Origin: Termitomyces sp. T153
Lineage: Eukaryota > Basidiomycota > Agaricomycetes > Agaricales > Lyophyllaceae
Direction of reading: 5' to 3'
NCBI GenBank assembly: GCA_018296165.2
Contig: JACKQL020000102.1
Coordinates: forward strand, 1 to 64,000
DNA length: 64,000 nucleotides
In this document: positions 1-12,028 of the stretch, in pieces
Position numbering within the stretch: position 1 is the stretch's first letter
How the letters are laid out: each line of letters opens with the position of its first letter
The notes under the pieces: model-generated
Seen by the model: only the letters and a program-made list of their open reading frames with translations
The model's database searches: none
Told to the model about the DNA's origin: nothing
Position numbers and translations under genes: made by a program

Positions 1-660
1 CTCTTCAAAGCAGTTGATGGTGATCAGTCTAGATAGAGTACAGCTACCTACTCTGTGTTTTGGTCAGAACATGTTACAGTTCGCAAGTGAATGGGTTGCT
101 CCCCTTACTATGTGACAACTGGCACTCACCCTCTGCTACCTGCCAATATAGTGGAAGTGACATATTTGCAACCACCACCAAACTTGTTCTTGTTGACAAC
201 AGACCTCATAGCCCACTGAGCAATTGATCTTCAATGTCACCAAGAGGACCTTGACCACCTTTATGACAATGTCCTTAGCACTTGCCACCTAGCCACCATT
301 TGTTTTGAAGCAGAACATGCTGCTACAATTTGTGATTACAATTTTCAAGCTGGCAACCTTGTGCTGATGAGGAACACTAGAAGTGAAGTAACCCACAATA
401 AGAAAATAAAGCCTTGTTACTTAGGCCCATTGGTGATAATCTCTCATAACTGTGGCAGTGCTTACATTCTTTGTGAACTAGATGGTTCAGTGTTGCATTG
501 CCCCATAGCCATCTTTTGCTTGGTACCCTATTTTGCTAGAGAACACATCTCAGTGCCTAGCGACACTTTTGACATTGACACTTCATGACTTCATGAACTT
601 GAGCAAACTGATCTCATAGACAATGACAATGCTGGTGATGATGCTAGTGAGGAAAATTAA
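1..660 (+). pseudogene. Ty3/gypsy pol, integrase C-terminal part
   Basis: Frame 1 reads from the window edge to TAA at 658-660. The tail of the integrase catalytic region (GCSPYYVTTGTHPLLP near 91-138, then YLQPPPN) is followed by the C-terminal DNA-binding part (GNLVLMRN, YLGPLVI, AYILCELDGSV, FCLVPYFARE, about 352-543). This is the usual C-terminus of a common basidiomycete gypsy lineage. In-frame stops include TAG at 34-36, TGA in KTE-like context near 88-90 and TGA near 217-219; the two TGA codons sit where Arg is expected, which fits CGA to TGA decay. The N-terminal parts of pol are outside the window. Confidence 0.8.
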
Positions 661-1163
661 AATCACACCCATTACTAAGCCCTAGCAATCTTCCTTGACT
701 TCTCATCTTGTCTCACTATACCATTTGCTAGTTTTCAGAAAACCATCAAAATACCTACAAAAATATTAAGTCCTTTTGTTTTTGCTATTTCTTCCTCATA
801 TTACATTGTTTAAAAAGCCCTTCACAGACATTCTACCTTACTATTCCTTTGCTTTTGATGCTGCACTTGCTATTTGTCACTAGTGCTTGGCACACTCCTG
901 GAGGTTTTTAGCCATGATGATTTACTGAGCATTTCCTCCATTGTTGCTAGCATCAAGCAATAGCCGCTAGTGCATACTGACTTATTTATCTTGCATTTTC
1001 TTGCTTTCACTTATTGTTTCCAAACACTTGGAAGTATTATACATTTTGGACCCCTTAAGGGGGCCAGCCTGTGGTATACCAAAAGTTATGAAGCCCCTTA
1101 AGGGAGCTAGTCTATGTCTGTGCTACAAATAACAAAATTTATATATAGGGGGAGAGGTGGTTG
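661..1163. other. non-coding spacer between integrase and antisense gene
   Basis: No credible reading frame. Two near-identical short segments containing CCCCTTAAGGG lie at about 1051-1062 and 1095-1106. The first is followed by TGTGGTATACC at about 1071, which could be a decayed polypurine tract and LTR start. A TATA-like AT-rich stretch is near 1138-1147. Confidence 0.4.
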
Positions 1164-2031
1164 CTAAGTGTCAAGGTCAGTGTCATTGTCAGGCACTTCC
1201 CTCAACTCCTCCTCCTCCCAGTCCTTCTTGCTGATGTTGTTCTCTTGCTGCCAGACCAAGAAGGCCTGACAGTTGCTCCTGTAACCCACCACTGCCACTA
1301 ACAACCACTTGGCAACAGAGTACCTCACTCTGGCTGCCAATAGTTCCTCCTAGGCCACCTCCAACTTCCTCTGAAACCTCCTCTCTACTCCAGTGGCCCT
1401 CTCATTGAAATCCATTAGCAATGCTGGCAACATTAGTGGTGTCAGCCAAGCTAGGTCCTTGTCCAACCACTCCAACTTATCATTGCCTACTTGTTGCAGT
1501 GGTGTGCTGCTCCAGGTCCCCTAGCAAAATTGTTAGTGAAGATAGCTTAGTGAACAAAGTTACTTACCCATCATCAGACTTCCTCCTCATCCTTGACCAC
1601 ATCCTCATTGACCTCTCTTGCCTCTGCCTCCCCTTCTCCCTCACCCTCAACTTTCCCTCTGCTAGCTACTGGCTTGATCTCAGTGACTGTTGCCAAGGGA
1701 GTTGTCTCCCTCATCTCCATGTCCTCTGATTCCTTCTCCTCCTCCTTGCTAGTGACAGTCTGTGGTTGCTTAGTGTTAGCAACCAGTGTCAAACTTGCTG
1801 CTTGTTTATATGCCAAGAGCACATTGTTGCCACTATCATCACTGTCACCATTGCCTTTTTTGTCACTGCACTTGTCCTTGCTCTCCACCACTTCCTTGCT
1901 CTTCTCCTATCACTTACCCTTAGTGACCCCACTGCCTCCAACCATTGCCTCCTCCTGCAAAGTCAGTAATTTCAAGCTGGAGGGCTTGACTTTGGTGGAC
2001 TCTCCCTTCCTTGCCAACTCCCTCTGCCTCT

Positions 2032-3228
2032 TGTCATGACCCGCTCCCTGGACCCCCAACATTGTTTCCAGCCCACTTGCTTCCCCAGAGTCCCCCTCCA
2101 ATGCCCCATCAAAACCCCCAACCATTGTACACCCTCTGCACCCACTCCAGGTAACTCTGATGCTTCTCTGGCAAACCTCAATGGCCTCCTGGCCCACTCT
2201 AACACCTTCTCCACAGCTATCAACACTTCCCCTAACTTTTCCAAGCCCTGAGAACCCTTCCCCGCTGTTCCTGACTCCATTGTACATTACCAGCTCATCA
2301 CCCTGGTTCACCTGACCTACTCTGAAGCACCACAATGACCTCAGGACAACCCATGTTCTCAGCTGATTTCATTAGAATATCACTATGGCCTGCCCCCTGA
2401 TTACAACTGACACCCATCAACTCCACATAGCTCTGCCAAGCTCTGCCACCACACCTGCTGTCCCCTGGAGCTCCCCAGTAGTCAGTATATAAGTTGTAGA
2501 GTAGCTCCTTGTACTCTAGTCTTGATATTGCCTTACCTGATGTGTTTCTGATTGTTTTGAGCTCTTGTTTTGTGTTCTGTGTTATGTTTTTCTTTACTCT
2601 CAGTCTCTTGGCCTTCCCTCCATCTCCTAGTCTTGTCTCACCTCTATCTCCATTATTGTTCTTGTTATCATTTCATATCTCTGCCTGAATCTATTTTCAT
2701 TCTTGTCTCAATCTTGTCTTGACTCCATTTTGCTCTGTTCAACTTCATCTCATCTTGTTCAACTCTGTTTCCATTACTGTGCTCAAGTCCTTTCAACTTC
2801 AATGCCTTTACAAACTCCATGTTTACGATTACAAACTCAACACTTTTCAAACCAACTCTGGACCTCACTATTTGCTCAGCTCCAAAAGCTGTCAACCTTT
2901 GCTGATCCCCATCAAACTCTGGCTCTGCTCCCATCACTCATGTAGCCTCTGCTCCCATCACTTGTGTGGCCCCACTTACTCTGCACCTACAATATTCACC
3001 TCTGGACTTGTACCTGATGCCCTGTCAGTCTGCCCCTTTCTCTGCAACTCATCCTAGACTCCTCCAGACCACCCCAGACTTGTTCAGATCACTCCCCATT
3101 GCTTATCCTCCCAAGTCCCCCATGTTTAGGACCTCTCCAAGTGCCCAGTTATCAGTACAGGGAATTATGTTTGCCTAGTAAGGATTTGCCCAGTGTAGCT
3201 GAGCCCCCATGGTCAGTGGAACTTGACA
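2032..3228 (+). repeat. solo LTR, family B
   Basis: Ends are TGTCATGACCC and GGAACTTGACA. It is flanked by the 5-bp target duplication CCTCT at 2027-2031 and 3229-3233. Inside are the TATATAAG box and the AGTCTTGATATT start motif (about 2519) shared with the LTRs of element B. It sits in an exon of the antisense gene. Confidence 0.93.
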
Positions 3229-3385
3229 CCTCTCCACAAATGCCTGCACATTCTGTACTGATGCCACCCTCGCTGCTATCCTCCTGACAAACTTCCTGCC
3301 AGTACTCCACAACAATTTCCTGCTATGTGAGCAGCTCTTCCTAGTGCTGTTGCAGCAATAGTAGGGCAGGGTTCCAGTGGGATAC

Positions 3386-4329
3386 TGTAGTACTGAGTTA
3401 GAGTAATACTGATAGTTCTGGGGCTTTCTTGAAGACTTAGAAAGTCTACTCCAATTCCACACTGATGTCTTGATAAATGCTTGAAGTTGAGGTGGTTTAC
3501 TTCCAAAATATTTCTATTCTGAATATAGAGGGGTTTCAACAAACTCCAGCCTAAGTGATTCACTCCCTGGGAACCACCGAGCCTTTGCCTATTAATTGCT
3601 TGTCTATTTGCTACTCTACTTGGGCTATTTATACCTCTTTCTACAGTGCACAGACCACCCCCTACATGTGACTTTTGGTTCTATACTTTCCAGCCCCTTA
3701 TTCATAACTGTTATTCTAATTCCCCCTTTTGGCATGCCTGTTTAAGTGCCACAGGCCAGTTCCTGGTTCCATCATTCCTCCTTTGCATTCTTAGCTTCCA
3801 TTTGCCCCATTTATCTCTCCCTCCTTTGTATTTCTTCCATTCATATTCTTCTCCATTCAGTTTCTTCTCTTCTTCCTCCTTTATTTATTTTATATTCTTC
3901 CCCATTCAGGTTCTTCCATTCATCTTCCTTTCCCTTCCCTTCATTCCATTCATTTCATATTCTTCCATTCATCTTCCTTTCCCTTCCCTTCATTCCATTC
4001 TTTCTCATTCATTCCCCCTTTACCTCCTTTCAGTCAACATTCCAATCTGGTTATTCTTAGATCAGATCTAGATCTTGCCAGAATTGATGCCACTCAAGTG
4101 CTTTTGCCAGTTCCATGCTTCCCCTCCCATTACAGTGATTGGACTATTATTGAGTGTAGTCTAGTATAGTTTTTGTCGTATCCTGTTCTGTATTTCTTCT
4201 GGTGTATTTAAAGGGATAATGTTGCTGGAACTTGTTTTACTAGGAGGCTTACAGTTTTCAGCCTTAATAAATGTTTGTTTTGACTTCTGGTGTTTATTAT
4301 GTTTCCAATGGTGTGACAACATTGTATCA
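3386..4329. repeat. solo LTR, family L (4-bp duplication)
   Basis: A 944-bp segment with ends TGTAG and TATCA, flanked by ATAC at 3382-3385 and 4330-4333. It resembles 58773-59650: both share AGCCTAAGT, CTCCCTGGGA and TGCACAGACCA blocks in the same order and spacing. Removing it with one ATAC rejoins the cysteine-cluster codons of the antisense gene (CWY to PTGTLP). The orientation is uncertain, and no internal coding part is present. Confidence 0.8.
3911..4000. repeat. 49-bp tandem repeat, two units
   Basis: A pyrimidine-rich unit beginning TTCTTCCATTCATCTTCC occurs at 3911 and again at 3960, within the family-L LTR. The surrounding 3770-4030 is a long C/T-rich tract on the plus strand. Confidence 0.85.
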
Positions 4330-4587
4330 ATACCAGCAGCCCTTGGGGTTGTTTTTGGCCCAGCAGTTGTCACACTAGAGAAAGGCAGTTACCAAAAGGT
4401 AGGAAAAGATCACTAATAAACTTACCACCCCCATGTTCTCATTTGCAAGCCTGTCGCTTCTCTAGCAACACAGTTGACTTCTTCTTTGCCTTCTTCAACA
4501 CCACTGCAGCCCCCATCCCCATATCTACCACCATTAAGGCCTTTTGCCAGCCAGAGCATCTCTTCAATGGTTCAAGATGGCAGATAG

Positions 4588-4899
<312 letters not shown>

Positions 4900-5756
4900 T
4901 AGCAAAAGAACAATGACTTACTTCCAATTGTTCTTCTTCATCTTCCTCCTCCTCCCTGGCCTTGCCCTTCCCCTTCCCTTTGCTCCTCAGGGTTGTCACC
5001 ACTCTTGGCAACATTGCCAACTCCTTAGCAATGCTGCCTGATGCAACTTTGGGAGTTGAGGGGCCAGCCTCCCTAATGTCCTCACAATTTGCCCTATTCT
5101 TGCTCCTGTGGCCCTTGCTCTGCTCCTTTCCCCTTACTAGCACTAATGCACCTAGCAGGTGCTGGAAGAAGAATTGGTCATCCAAAGACAAGTCCTTGAA
5201 AAGCTAATGTTACCTTAGCAGTGTCACTAGCACTAGCAACTGCCAGGGCACTTACTGTCATTCCCGCCATCAGATCTCCCAGTAAAAACTCCAATGAGGG
5301 ATTGACAGGAGCCTAGCAAAGTCATCAGAATTGTTGCTAAGAAAGGAGTAAAAAAAGAACTTACAAAGTGCATGTCAAAAGACTGAATCCACTCTTCACC
5401 TTTGTACTGCTCATAGAGCTGGCAACACTCCTACTTGACTGTTGCCAACTTGGGCCACTCAACTCCACTCCCCACAGTCTTGAACTATTGAAGCTAGGTT
5501 CTGAACATGATGGTGACTGCCAAGTGAGGATCCTTTGCCAACAAAGCATGGGCCCTAGAGAGCAGACAGTCTACCTGATTGAGGAAAGTGTGGGCCATAG
5601 TGATCTTTTCCAACTGAGAGGCAAGTTCAGACAACATGGCAATAAGATCAAGATTGGAGAAGAGATAAGACAAAAGAAGGGAGTGTTGATGAAGTTCAAG
5701 TGAAAAGCAAGCAATCACAAGACCTTGGGTTGACTGAGGAGAGTCAAGATTTCAGC

Positions 5757-5767
5757 ATAGGGGAGGA
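5757..5767 (+). other. polypurine tract before 3' LTR
   Basis: ATAGGGGAGGA lies directly against the LTR start TGATAAGACC. This is the position of the plus-strand primer in an LTR retrotransposon, and it supports reading 5768-6929 as a 3' LTR rather than a solo LTR. There is no 5-bp duplication across 5763-5767 and 6930-6934, which fits this. Confidence 0.6.
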
Positions 5768-6929
5768 TGATAAGACCCATTTGTTGCTGAGCACCAATTT
5801 TGGCAATTTTGGACTGAGCAGTGGCTGAATATTTTGACATGGCACAAGTCATAACACTTAGCATGTGAGGCCTAGCCCCAAGGTCTGGAATGACATAGCC
5901 TTTGCACAAAATTTTAGCGACCATGAGACTTGTCAATCACAAGGAACATCACATGGAGTATGGACTTTGGGTCTAGAACAACAAGGCCAAGACCTTTCTT
6001 AGCAATGATCACTAGCAACAATCACTAGTGACTTATTGCCAACAACATGGCTTTTTCCCACTGTATATGGACATATTGCCAGTCATGTGACTTCTTACTT
6101 ATCATTTTTCTTGTTGAGCTTACAAACATACTTGAATGGCATCTACACTTCAGGTATTGACATTAGACTCACCTTTTTTTGAGATTTATTGCAATTATGT
6201 GACACATAGACTTTGCTCAATTTTTTCACTTACAGATTGACACTTTGTATGTATCATAAACACTTTGGCAGATGCCATCACTTGTGGTGACTATTTGTTT
6301 CTTTTCCCATACTATACCTTTGAACAGTATAAATACTGCTTGTACATAGACACTTGATCATTGAACCTTACCCTCATTAAACACTACTTCTATTGAATTC
6401 CTCTATCTCTAAGCTTATCAGCTGGAGATTTCATTTTGCCTCTATTGCTTACTCTATACCTCACCCTCCATTGACAATGACTTAGCAACAATTCTTGCTG
6501 ACTTTGACTTTGACATTGCATGGTACCAACTATGGGTGCCCTTAGCATTATTTTGACTCAGTGACACTAGCAACTATGGCTAGCAATTAGTTTGTGTTTG
6601 TCCTCTATTCAGTTTCTTTGATACTACTCCTCAATTTCTTTCTCTACCCAACTCCTCTTTCACCATTAAAGTTCACTTTGCCTTAGTGACAAATTTGTCT
6701 TCATTTGTTTTATTGCACTAGCAACCCTCCATTACTATCTAGCAACTTAGGTCAGCACTAGTGATCCTTCCAAGTTCACACTTCACACCCACGTTTGCTT
6801 TCATTCTCTGGAATGGTTACTGACTTGTCCTTGACTATTAACTTCCTACTGTCAGCTACCCTATCTAGTGACTAGTGTTAGGTTCTCTTTTTAGGTCTCC
6901 TGCACAGCACTAGGCAGCATAGGAGCACA
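5768..6929 (+). repeat. LTR, family A (3' LTR of A2)
   Basis: It starts TGATAAGACCC and ends AGGAGCACA. It matches the reverse complement of 39629-40781 over its whole length, with scattered transitions and few indels. It contains a TATAAAT box at 6328-6334. The motif CACTAGCAAC/CACTAGTGAC recurs several times. Confidence 0.88.
6328..6334 (+). promoter_or_regulatory. TATA box of family A LTR
   Basis: TATAAAT lies 560 bp into the LTR, with an initiation region expected about 30 bp downstream near CACTTGATCATTG. The same box is present in the other copy on the minus strand. Assigned by position only. Confidence 0.5.
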
Positions 6930-9900
6930 TCATTGCACCAACAGTACTCAAAGAGACTCCTTGCCCAATGGGCAAGGAAAAGAGACAACCAGGTGAGGCA
7001 GACATAGATCTGCCAGAGTATTTCATGAGCTTTGAACAGAACTCAAGAGGGGGAGGACCAGAAAGCAGCTCACTCCCTGGGTTTGGTGGCTTTGCTGCAT
7101 TGGCAGGAGGCTTGGTGCCAGGGGACATAGCACCCTTAACAAGGAGAAGAGCAGCCCCAGCTCCAAAGAACACAAGGCCTGTGAGTAGAGGACTGCTGGC
7201 AGTGCCAGGAGATGTGGCCCCCCCTAGCTATGCAGTGGCAATGCAGCAGTCACCAGTGCAGGGATGTGGCTTGCTCCCACAACAAGATAGAGCAGGCAGT
7301 GGGCATGTGGGACCATCAGCCCCCCCTCAGAAAGCAGGTAGAGGATGTGGGGGACCACTGGGCCCCCCTCAGTTCAACTTTGGGTACTTTGTAGTTGCAC
7401 AACCAGTGTGATCCCAGGAGTTCCAACAGTATGTGATGCCACAATTTGTTGTGGCCCCACCTCTAGTAGCTGGCCCTGGCCATACAATGGGCACAGCAGA
7501 TCAACAATGACCTGCTACAAGTAGGGATTTTGATCCCTGGAGCATTGTCAGCAGAGGCAATGGAGGTTGATGACAAAGGCCCAGAGTCAATTATGGCTCT
7601 GATACAGTTGTTGGCACCTCCTTAGTGGTTGTATCTACCATTGCATACTGTGGTGCATTTCTCAGATGTGCCTTCATCATTAAGTGCATTGGGGCAACCA
7701 GAGGCTGCCTCAACTAGCAAAGGAAAAGGCAAGATGACTGCAATGTTGCCATCTGCACCAGCATAGGAGAGTAGCACTCCTTCATTGACTGCTTGGAAGA
7801 CAGTTGAGCAATGCTTCTCTGTAAAGGAAAAGAGCAAGGGCAAAGCAAAAGAGCCCAAGCTTTTAACTGCTGTGGATGAGCAAATTGCTCACCTCCTCCA
7901 GCAGCTTCACAAAGCTGGAGTTCTAGAGGACATTAGTGCTGACATTCTCAACAACTCTGTAGTGCAGCTAGCACTAGCCCAGGTTCTGAATGAACTTGAT
8001 ACTGTTTGAAATCAAAGAAATGAGGCCTGGGCAGACTTCTTCCATTTAGCATTGGAGAAGGAAAATGTATAGCCTCCTCTTCTAACCCCTCAGAGGCAAA
8101 AAAGGCTTGTACTGAGCCTTCTGTGTTTGTCAAGGGATCCTTGACTCAGAGGGCACCACTCACGGTCTATAATGATGTGGTGCCTGCTGGTGATGATCAG
8201 AGGATAGACAAGCACCCCAATTTCAAGGCAGTGTTGTTTACTGCTGGGCCATTGAAGCTAGTAGTGGCTCAAGTGAAGCCACCAAAACCAGCAGCAACTA
8301 GGGAGGGATCATCAAGGCTCTCCACAAAATGGGCTGGCACTGCAAAGTCAGCTGTTGTGTAAACAGGGGCACATGACTCTATAGTTGTCACCACCTCAAT
8401 TGCCTTTCCAGCAAATGTTCCTCAGGGAGCAGAAGCTGGCATAGTTGAGGTCCTCAAATCTAGGACCTGTCACAACTCATTCCCAGAACCCTAGACCTTG
8501 TTTCTAGCCACTCTTGCTTCCCCATAGTTCATTCCCATTCCTCTCTTTGACTTCTCCAACCTTCACCCACTGATGGCACCCACTCCAGGTAACTCTGACA
8601 CTTCTCTGGCAAACTACAATGGCCTCCTGGCTAACTCTGACACCTTTCCTACAGCTGTCAATGCTTTCCCTGACTCTCCTGAGCCCCTGGGACCCTCCCC
8701 CACTGTTCCTGACTCTGGTGTGCATTATCAACTCATCTCCTTAGTCTGCCCAACCAACCACAACTCTGGAACAGCCTGCATCCTCAACTGATCCCATCAG
8801 AATATCACTGCAGCCCATCCCATAATCACAACCAATACTCATTGACTCTGTGTGGCTCTGTTGAGCCCCACTGCCACACTCACTGTCCTCCAGAGCTCTC
8901 CAGTAGTCAGTATATAAGTTGTAGAGTAGCACCACATACTCTAGTCTTGATATTACCTACCTACCTATTGCTTAACATTACCTATGGTCTGATTGTTTCT
9001 GTCTCATGTTTTGTGTTCTGTGTTATGTTTCCTTTCCTCTCAGTCTCCTGGTCTTATCTCATTTCTATTTCCATTATTGTTCTTGTTATTGTTTTGTACC
9101 TCTGCCTGAACCTATTTTTATTCTCATCTCAATCTTGTCTTGATTCTTTCTCATCTCATTTGACTCCATTTTCATTATTGTGTTCAAGTCCTTTCAACCC
9201 TAACACCTTTGCAAACTCTGCACTTACAATTACAAACTCAAACAATCTTTAAACCAACTCTGGACCTCACTATTCACTTGGCCCTGAAACCCATCAACAT
9301 CCCTTGATCCTCATCAAGCTCCAGCTCTGCTTCCATTACTCATGTAGCTTCTGCTTACCCTCCACCCTCAATACTTGCTTCTGGACTTGTACCTGCCACT
9401 TCATCAAGCCTGACCCTTCCCCTGCAACTTGTCTTAGACTTCTCCAGACCACCCCAGACTTGTTCAGATCACTCCCCCTTGCTTACCCTCACAAGTCCTC
9501 AATGTCTAGACCTTCTCCAAATGCCCAGTTATCAGTATAGGACATCATGTCCACCTAGTAAGGATTTGTCCAGTGTAGCTAAGCCCCTGTAGTCGGCAGA
9601 ACCTGACAGGACCTATTTTATGCCTGGTGCACTTTCTCAGGAGTATAGACCCCCAGTGTATTGGGATCCCCATGACAAAGAATTCTTTGTCACTCAGCAG
9701 CTAGCTGCCTGAGCAACAATGGGTGCCCCAGCAGCATCTGATTTAGGTAGTGATGATGATGATGATGTCCCTACATCTAAATGATGTATCTTGGACAGTG
9801 ATTCTGATGACAACACTGCTGAGTGTTGTTCCAAGGAGCAGCACAATGCCAACACTAATTGGCTGTTAGCCATTGATGCTGAGAAGTCTAAGTTGGACCT

Positions 9901-11661
9901 CAAGAGTCTGAATAATACAGTGCCTGGCTGCCTACCAGATGGCTGGGAGACCACATTGGTTTATGGGCACTTTGAGTGCCAGAATGACTTCAGGGTATTA
10001 TCCACCCCAACTTCTACTGGTTGCCAATGAACAATGCAGTTTTTGTTGGTGACAAAGTAGTCTTTGCCTGCTCCACCAAGATAGCAGGGATATCTCACAT
10101 ATTCCCATGCTATGAATTACTGTACCAATGGGCTCCTCAAGGAATGCCCATGAATCCTGAGCAGATCTGGCTGATTCTAAAGCTCATTTGGTAAGGCAGA
10201 TCAAAGATTATCATGAGGGAGCAGATTCATGCTGCTCTTCTCCTTCAGGAGTCCCATCAGATCTCCTTCTATATGGCTCCAGATTTAAAAGATCACACTA
10301 TGCAGTGGATCATGGAGCTGACCCCAGCAGAGTTAGAATCATCTCTGCCCAGAGGGGACCATCATTGGATACTGGTTCCCTTACCTTTACATTTGTTGCC
10401 CATGCTTGGCTGCACAGATAAAAATATGGGGGAGCAGGACTTAATCAAGTCCCAATCAGCCATTACTTTGACATTGATGCATGAGCAGTACATCCTGCAC
10501 CATGGCCACCCAGGTTCACAGAACCTGTACTCAGGCATAGCCATTGATGCCTCATTGCACATAGACTGACATTCAGTCTTTGGTTACATTTTAGGTTGAG
10601 CACTGGCCCCAACTACTCTGCATGCACAAATGGCCTATATGAGGCTATTTGCTATGGTGGTTGCTCAGCCATGTCTCTATCAAGAGGCATTCAACACTTA
10701 CCAATCCAGTGTAGGGGAGTTTAACCCAATTACATCCTACACTTTCACTCTGCATTGGCTGCAAGTGCTGCCAATGCAAATTGACAATTTGAGTGAGATG
10801 GAGGTGATACATCACCTTCTGGCCAACTGTGTGCCTCCCTCCTGGGTGAATCATGCATATACCTATGGCATATGCTTCCTTGATCACCATTGGTCTGGGA
10901 GTGCAATTCATGTGAACTTGTTGATGCAAGTCAACAATAAACACCATCATTGACTCCAAACCATTGGGGTGCCCCCTGTAGCACAGGGGTACAATGGGTG
11001 GTATGTCCCCACCACTGATGACCAGGAGCACTTTTGTATGCTCCTCCAAATCCATGAGAGCAGAGGCCACTCCCCTCTTGACACAGCTGAATGGCTGTGC
11101 TATGGTGAGGAGGGTATCTTTACTCACCTCTTGCACTGACCAGCAGATGTGGTGAGAGCCACACTGGCAGCCAAAGAGGAGCTATCATCAGTGGCTCCTT
11201 CTGCAAGTGCAGCCCCAACTGAGGAGGGGCCTTCATTGTCAGTGGCTGCAGTGACCACCAACCCAGCATCAAGCTCTGGTGCCTCCTCAGAGGACACACC
11301 CTCAGAGGAGTCCATGGAATTGGACTACATTGATGATTCTGCATTGACCATGATTGCCCAACCAGCAATGACTCCACAAGTTGTCCCCAGCCCAACAGAA
11401 GTGGTGGTAGCAACTAACATTGCTACTCTTACTGCCTCTGAGGCTGGATCCAGTGGCCCCAATGATATGGCTAATACTGTATTGGAGCACTGGGCAGACA
11501 TTGTGAGCAACAAGGAAGTGGAGGCCTTAAGATGGATGAACAAGCAGAGTGAGCTGCTATTGGAGCTCACAGAGGAAGATAAATACACCCAGGCACTAGG
11601 AGCCCACATTCTGCACTCAGTGCAGTTGGACAGCACACTGAGATATATTATGTCCAGGTAG
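6930..11661 (+). pseudogene. large unrecognised retroelement-associated protein, decayed
   Basis: Plus-strand coding is spread over several frames and interrupted by stops and an 1141-bp solo LTR (8468-9608). Removing the LTR with one GGACC rejoins LKSRT to YFMPGA. The visible order is a Gly/Pro-rich N-terminal part (from about 6968), a helical part (EQIAHLLQQLHKAGVLEDI, 7880s), an acidic run encoded by a GAT repeat (9751-9767) and a Ser/Asp-rich part. The main conserved-looking region (10213-10953) contains GDHHWILVPLPLHLLPMLG, HGHPGSQNLYSG and VNHAYTYGICFLDHH. A Ser/Thr/Ala-rich tail ends at TAG 11659-11661. It has no known catalytic motif that I recognise. It ends 150 bp before a polypurine tract and a family-K LTR, so it may be a sense-strand cargo gene of a K-like element. 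Confidence 0.5.
8468..9608 (+). repeat. solo LTR, family B
   Basis: It starts TGTCACAACTC, ends AACCTGACA, and is flanked by GGACC at 8463-8467 and 9609-9613. The TATATAAG box and the AGTCTTGATATTA motif (about 8942) are present. It interrupts the large unrecognised gene. Confidence 0.93.
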
Positions 11662-11801
11662 GATTGTATGGCCCTACCAAAGTTATAACATAGGAATTTG
11701 TGATTGAATTCCAGTGCACACTCTTGGGTGGGATGCTGTATCCCACCCCTTTCTATCATTACTTCATTTTGTTTTAGTTGAAGTGAGTCCATTGACAGAC
11801 T

Positions 11802-11814
11802 CAAAAGGAGGGTA
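11802..11814 (+). other. polypurine tract before family-K LTR
   Basis: The purine run AAAAGGAGGGTAG lies directly against the LTR start, so this LTR is read as the 3' LTR of a plus-strand element. Confidence 0.55.
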
Positions 11815-12028
11815 GGTAATGGAGTGGCCATTACTATCTTACTGTGCATTACTCTTATTAATTATTTAACTTTATGGATAGCATCACATGATGCTATCCC
11901 TAAAACTACTATACTTTTACTTATGTAAGGCAGTGCCTTACTTCATACTTTGTAGACAGAACTAATGACTGGTTTTGACTTATGGAGTGTGAACCATAAG
12001 CTGCATGAACCATAACAGAAACATTACA
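11815..12028 (+). repeat. 214-bp LTR, family K (3' LTR)
   Basis: It ends CATTACA; the start is GGTAATGG, where the other copy has TGTAATGG. It is the same 214-bp length as the minus-strand LTR at 61657-61870 and closely matches it. It contains a perfect 24-bp palindrome (11876-11899), a 17-bp one (11925-11941, GTAAGGCA/TGCCTTAC) and TAATGG...CCATTA near the start. There is no 5-bp duplication across it, as expected for a 3' LTR whose partner is lost. Confidence 0.8.

Noticed and set aside
3646..4071. 141-codon Phe/Ser/Pro-rich frame
   Set aside because: Lies in the C/T-rich tract of the family-L LTR and contains the 49-bp tandem repeat; low complexity, not a gene.
5763..6934. Solo LTR reading of 5768-6929
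   Set aside because: The flanks GAGGA and TCATT do not match, and a polypurine tract precedes it, so it is read as a 3' LTR.
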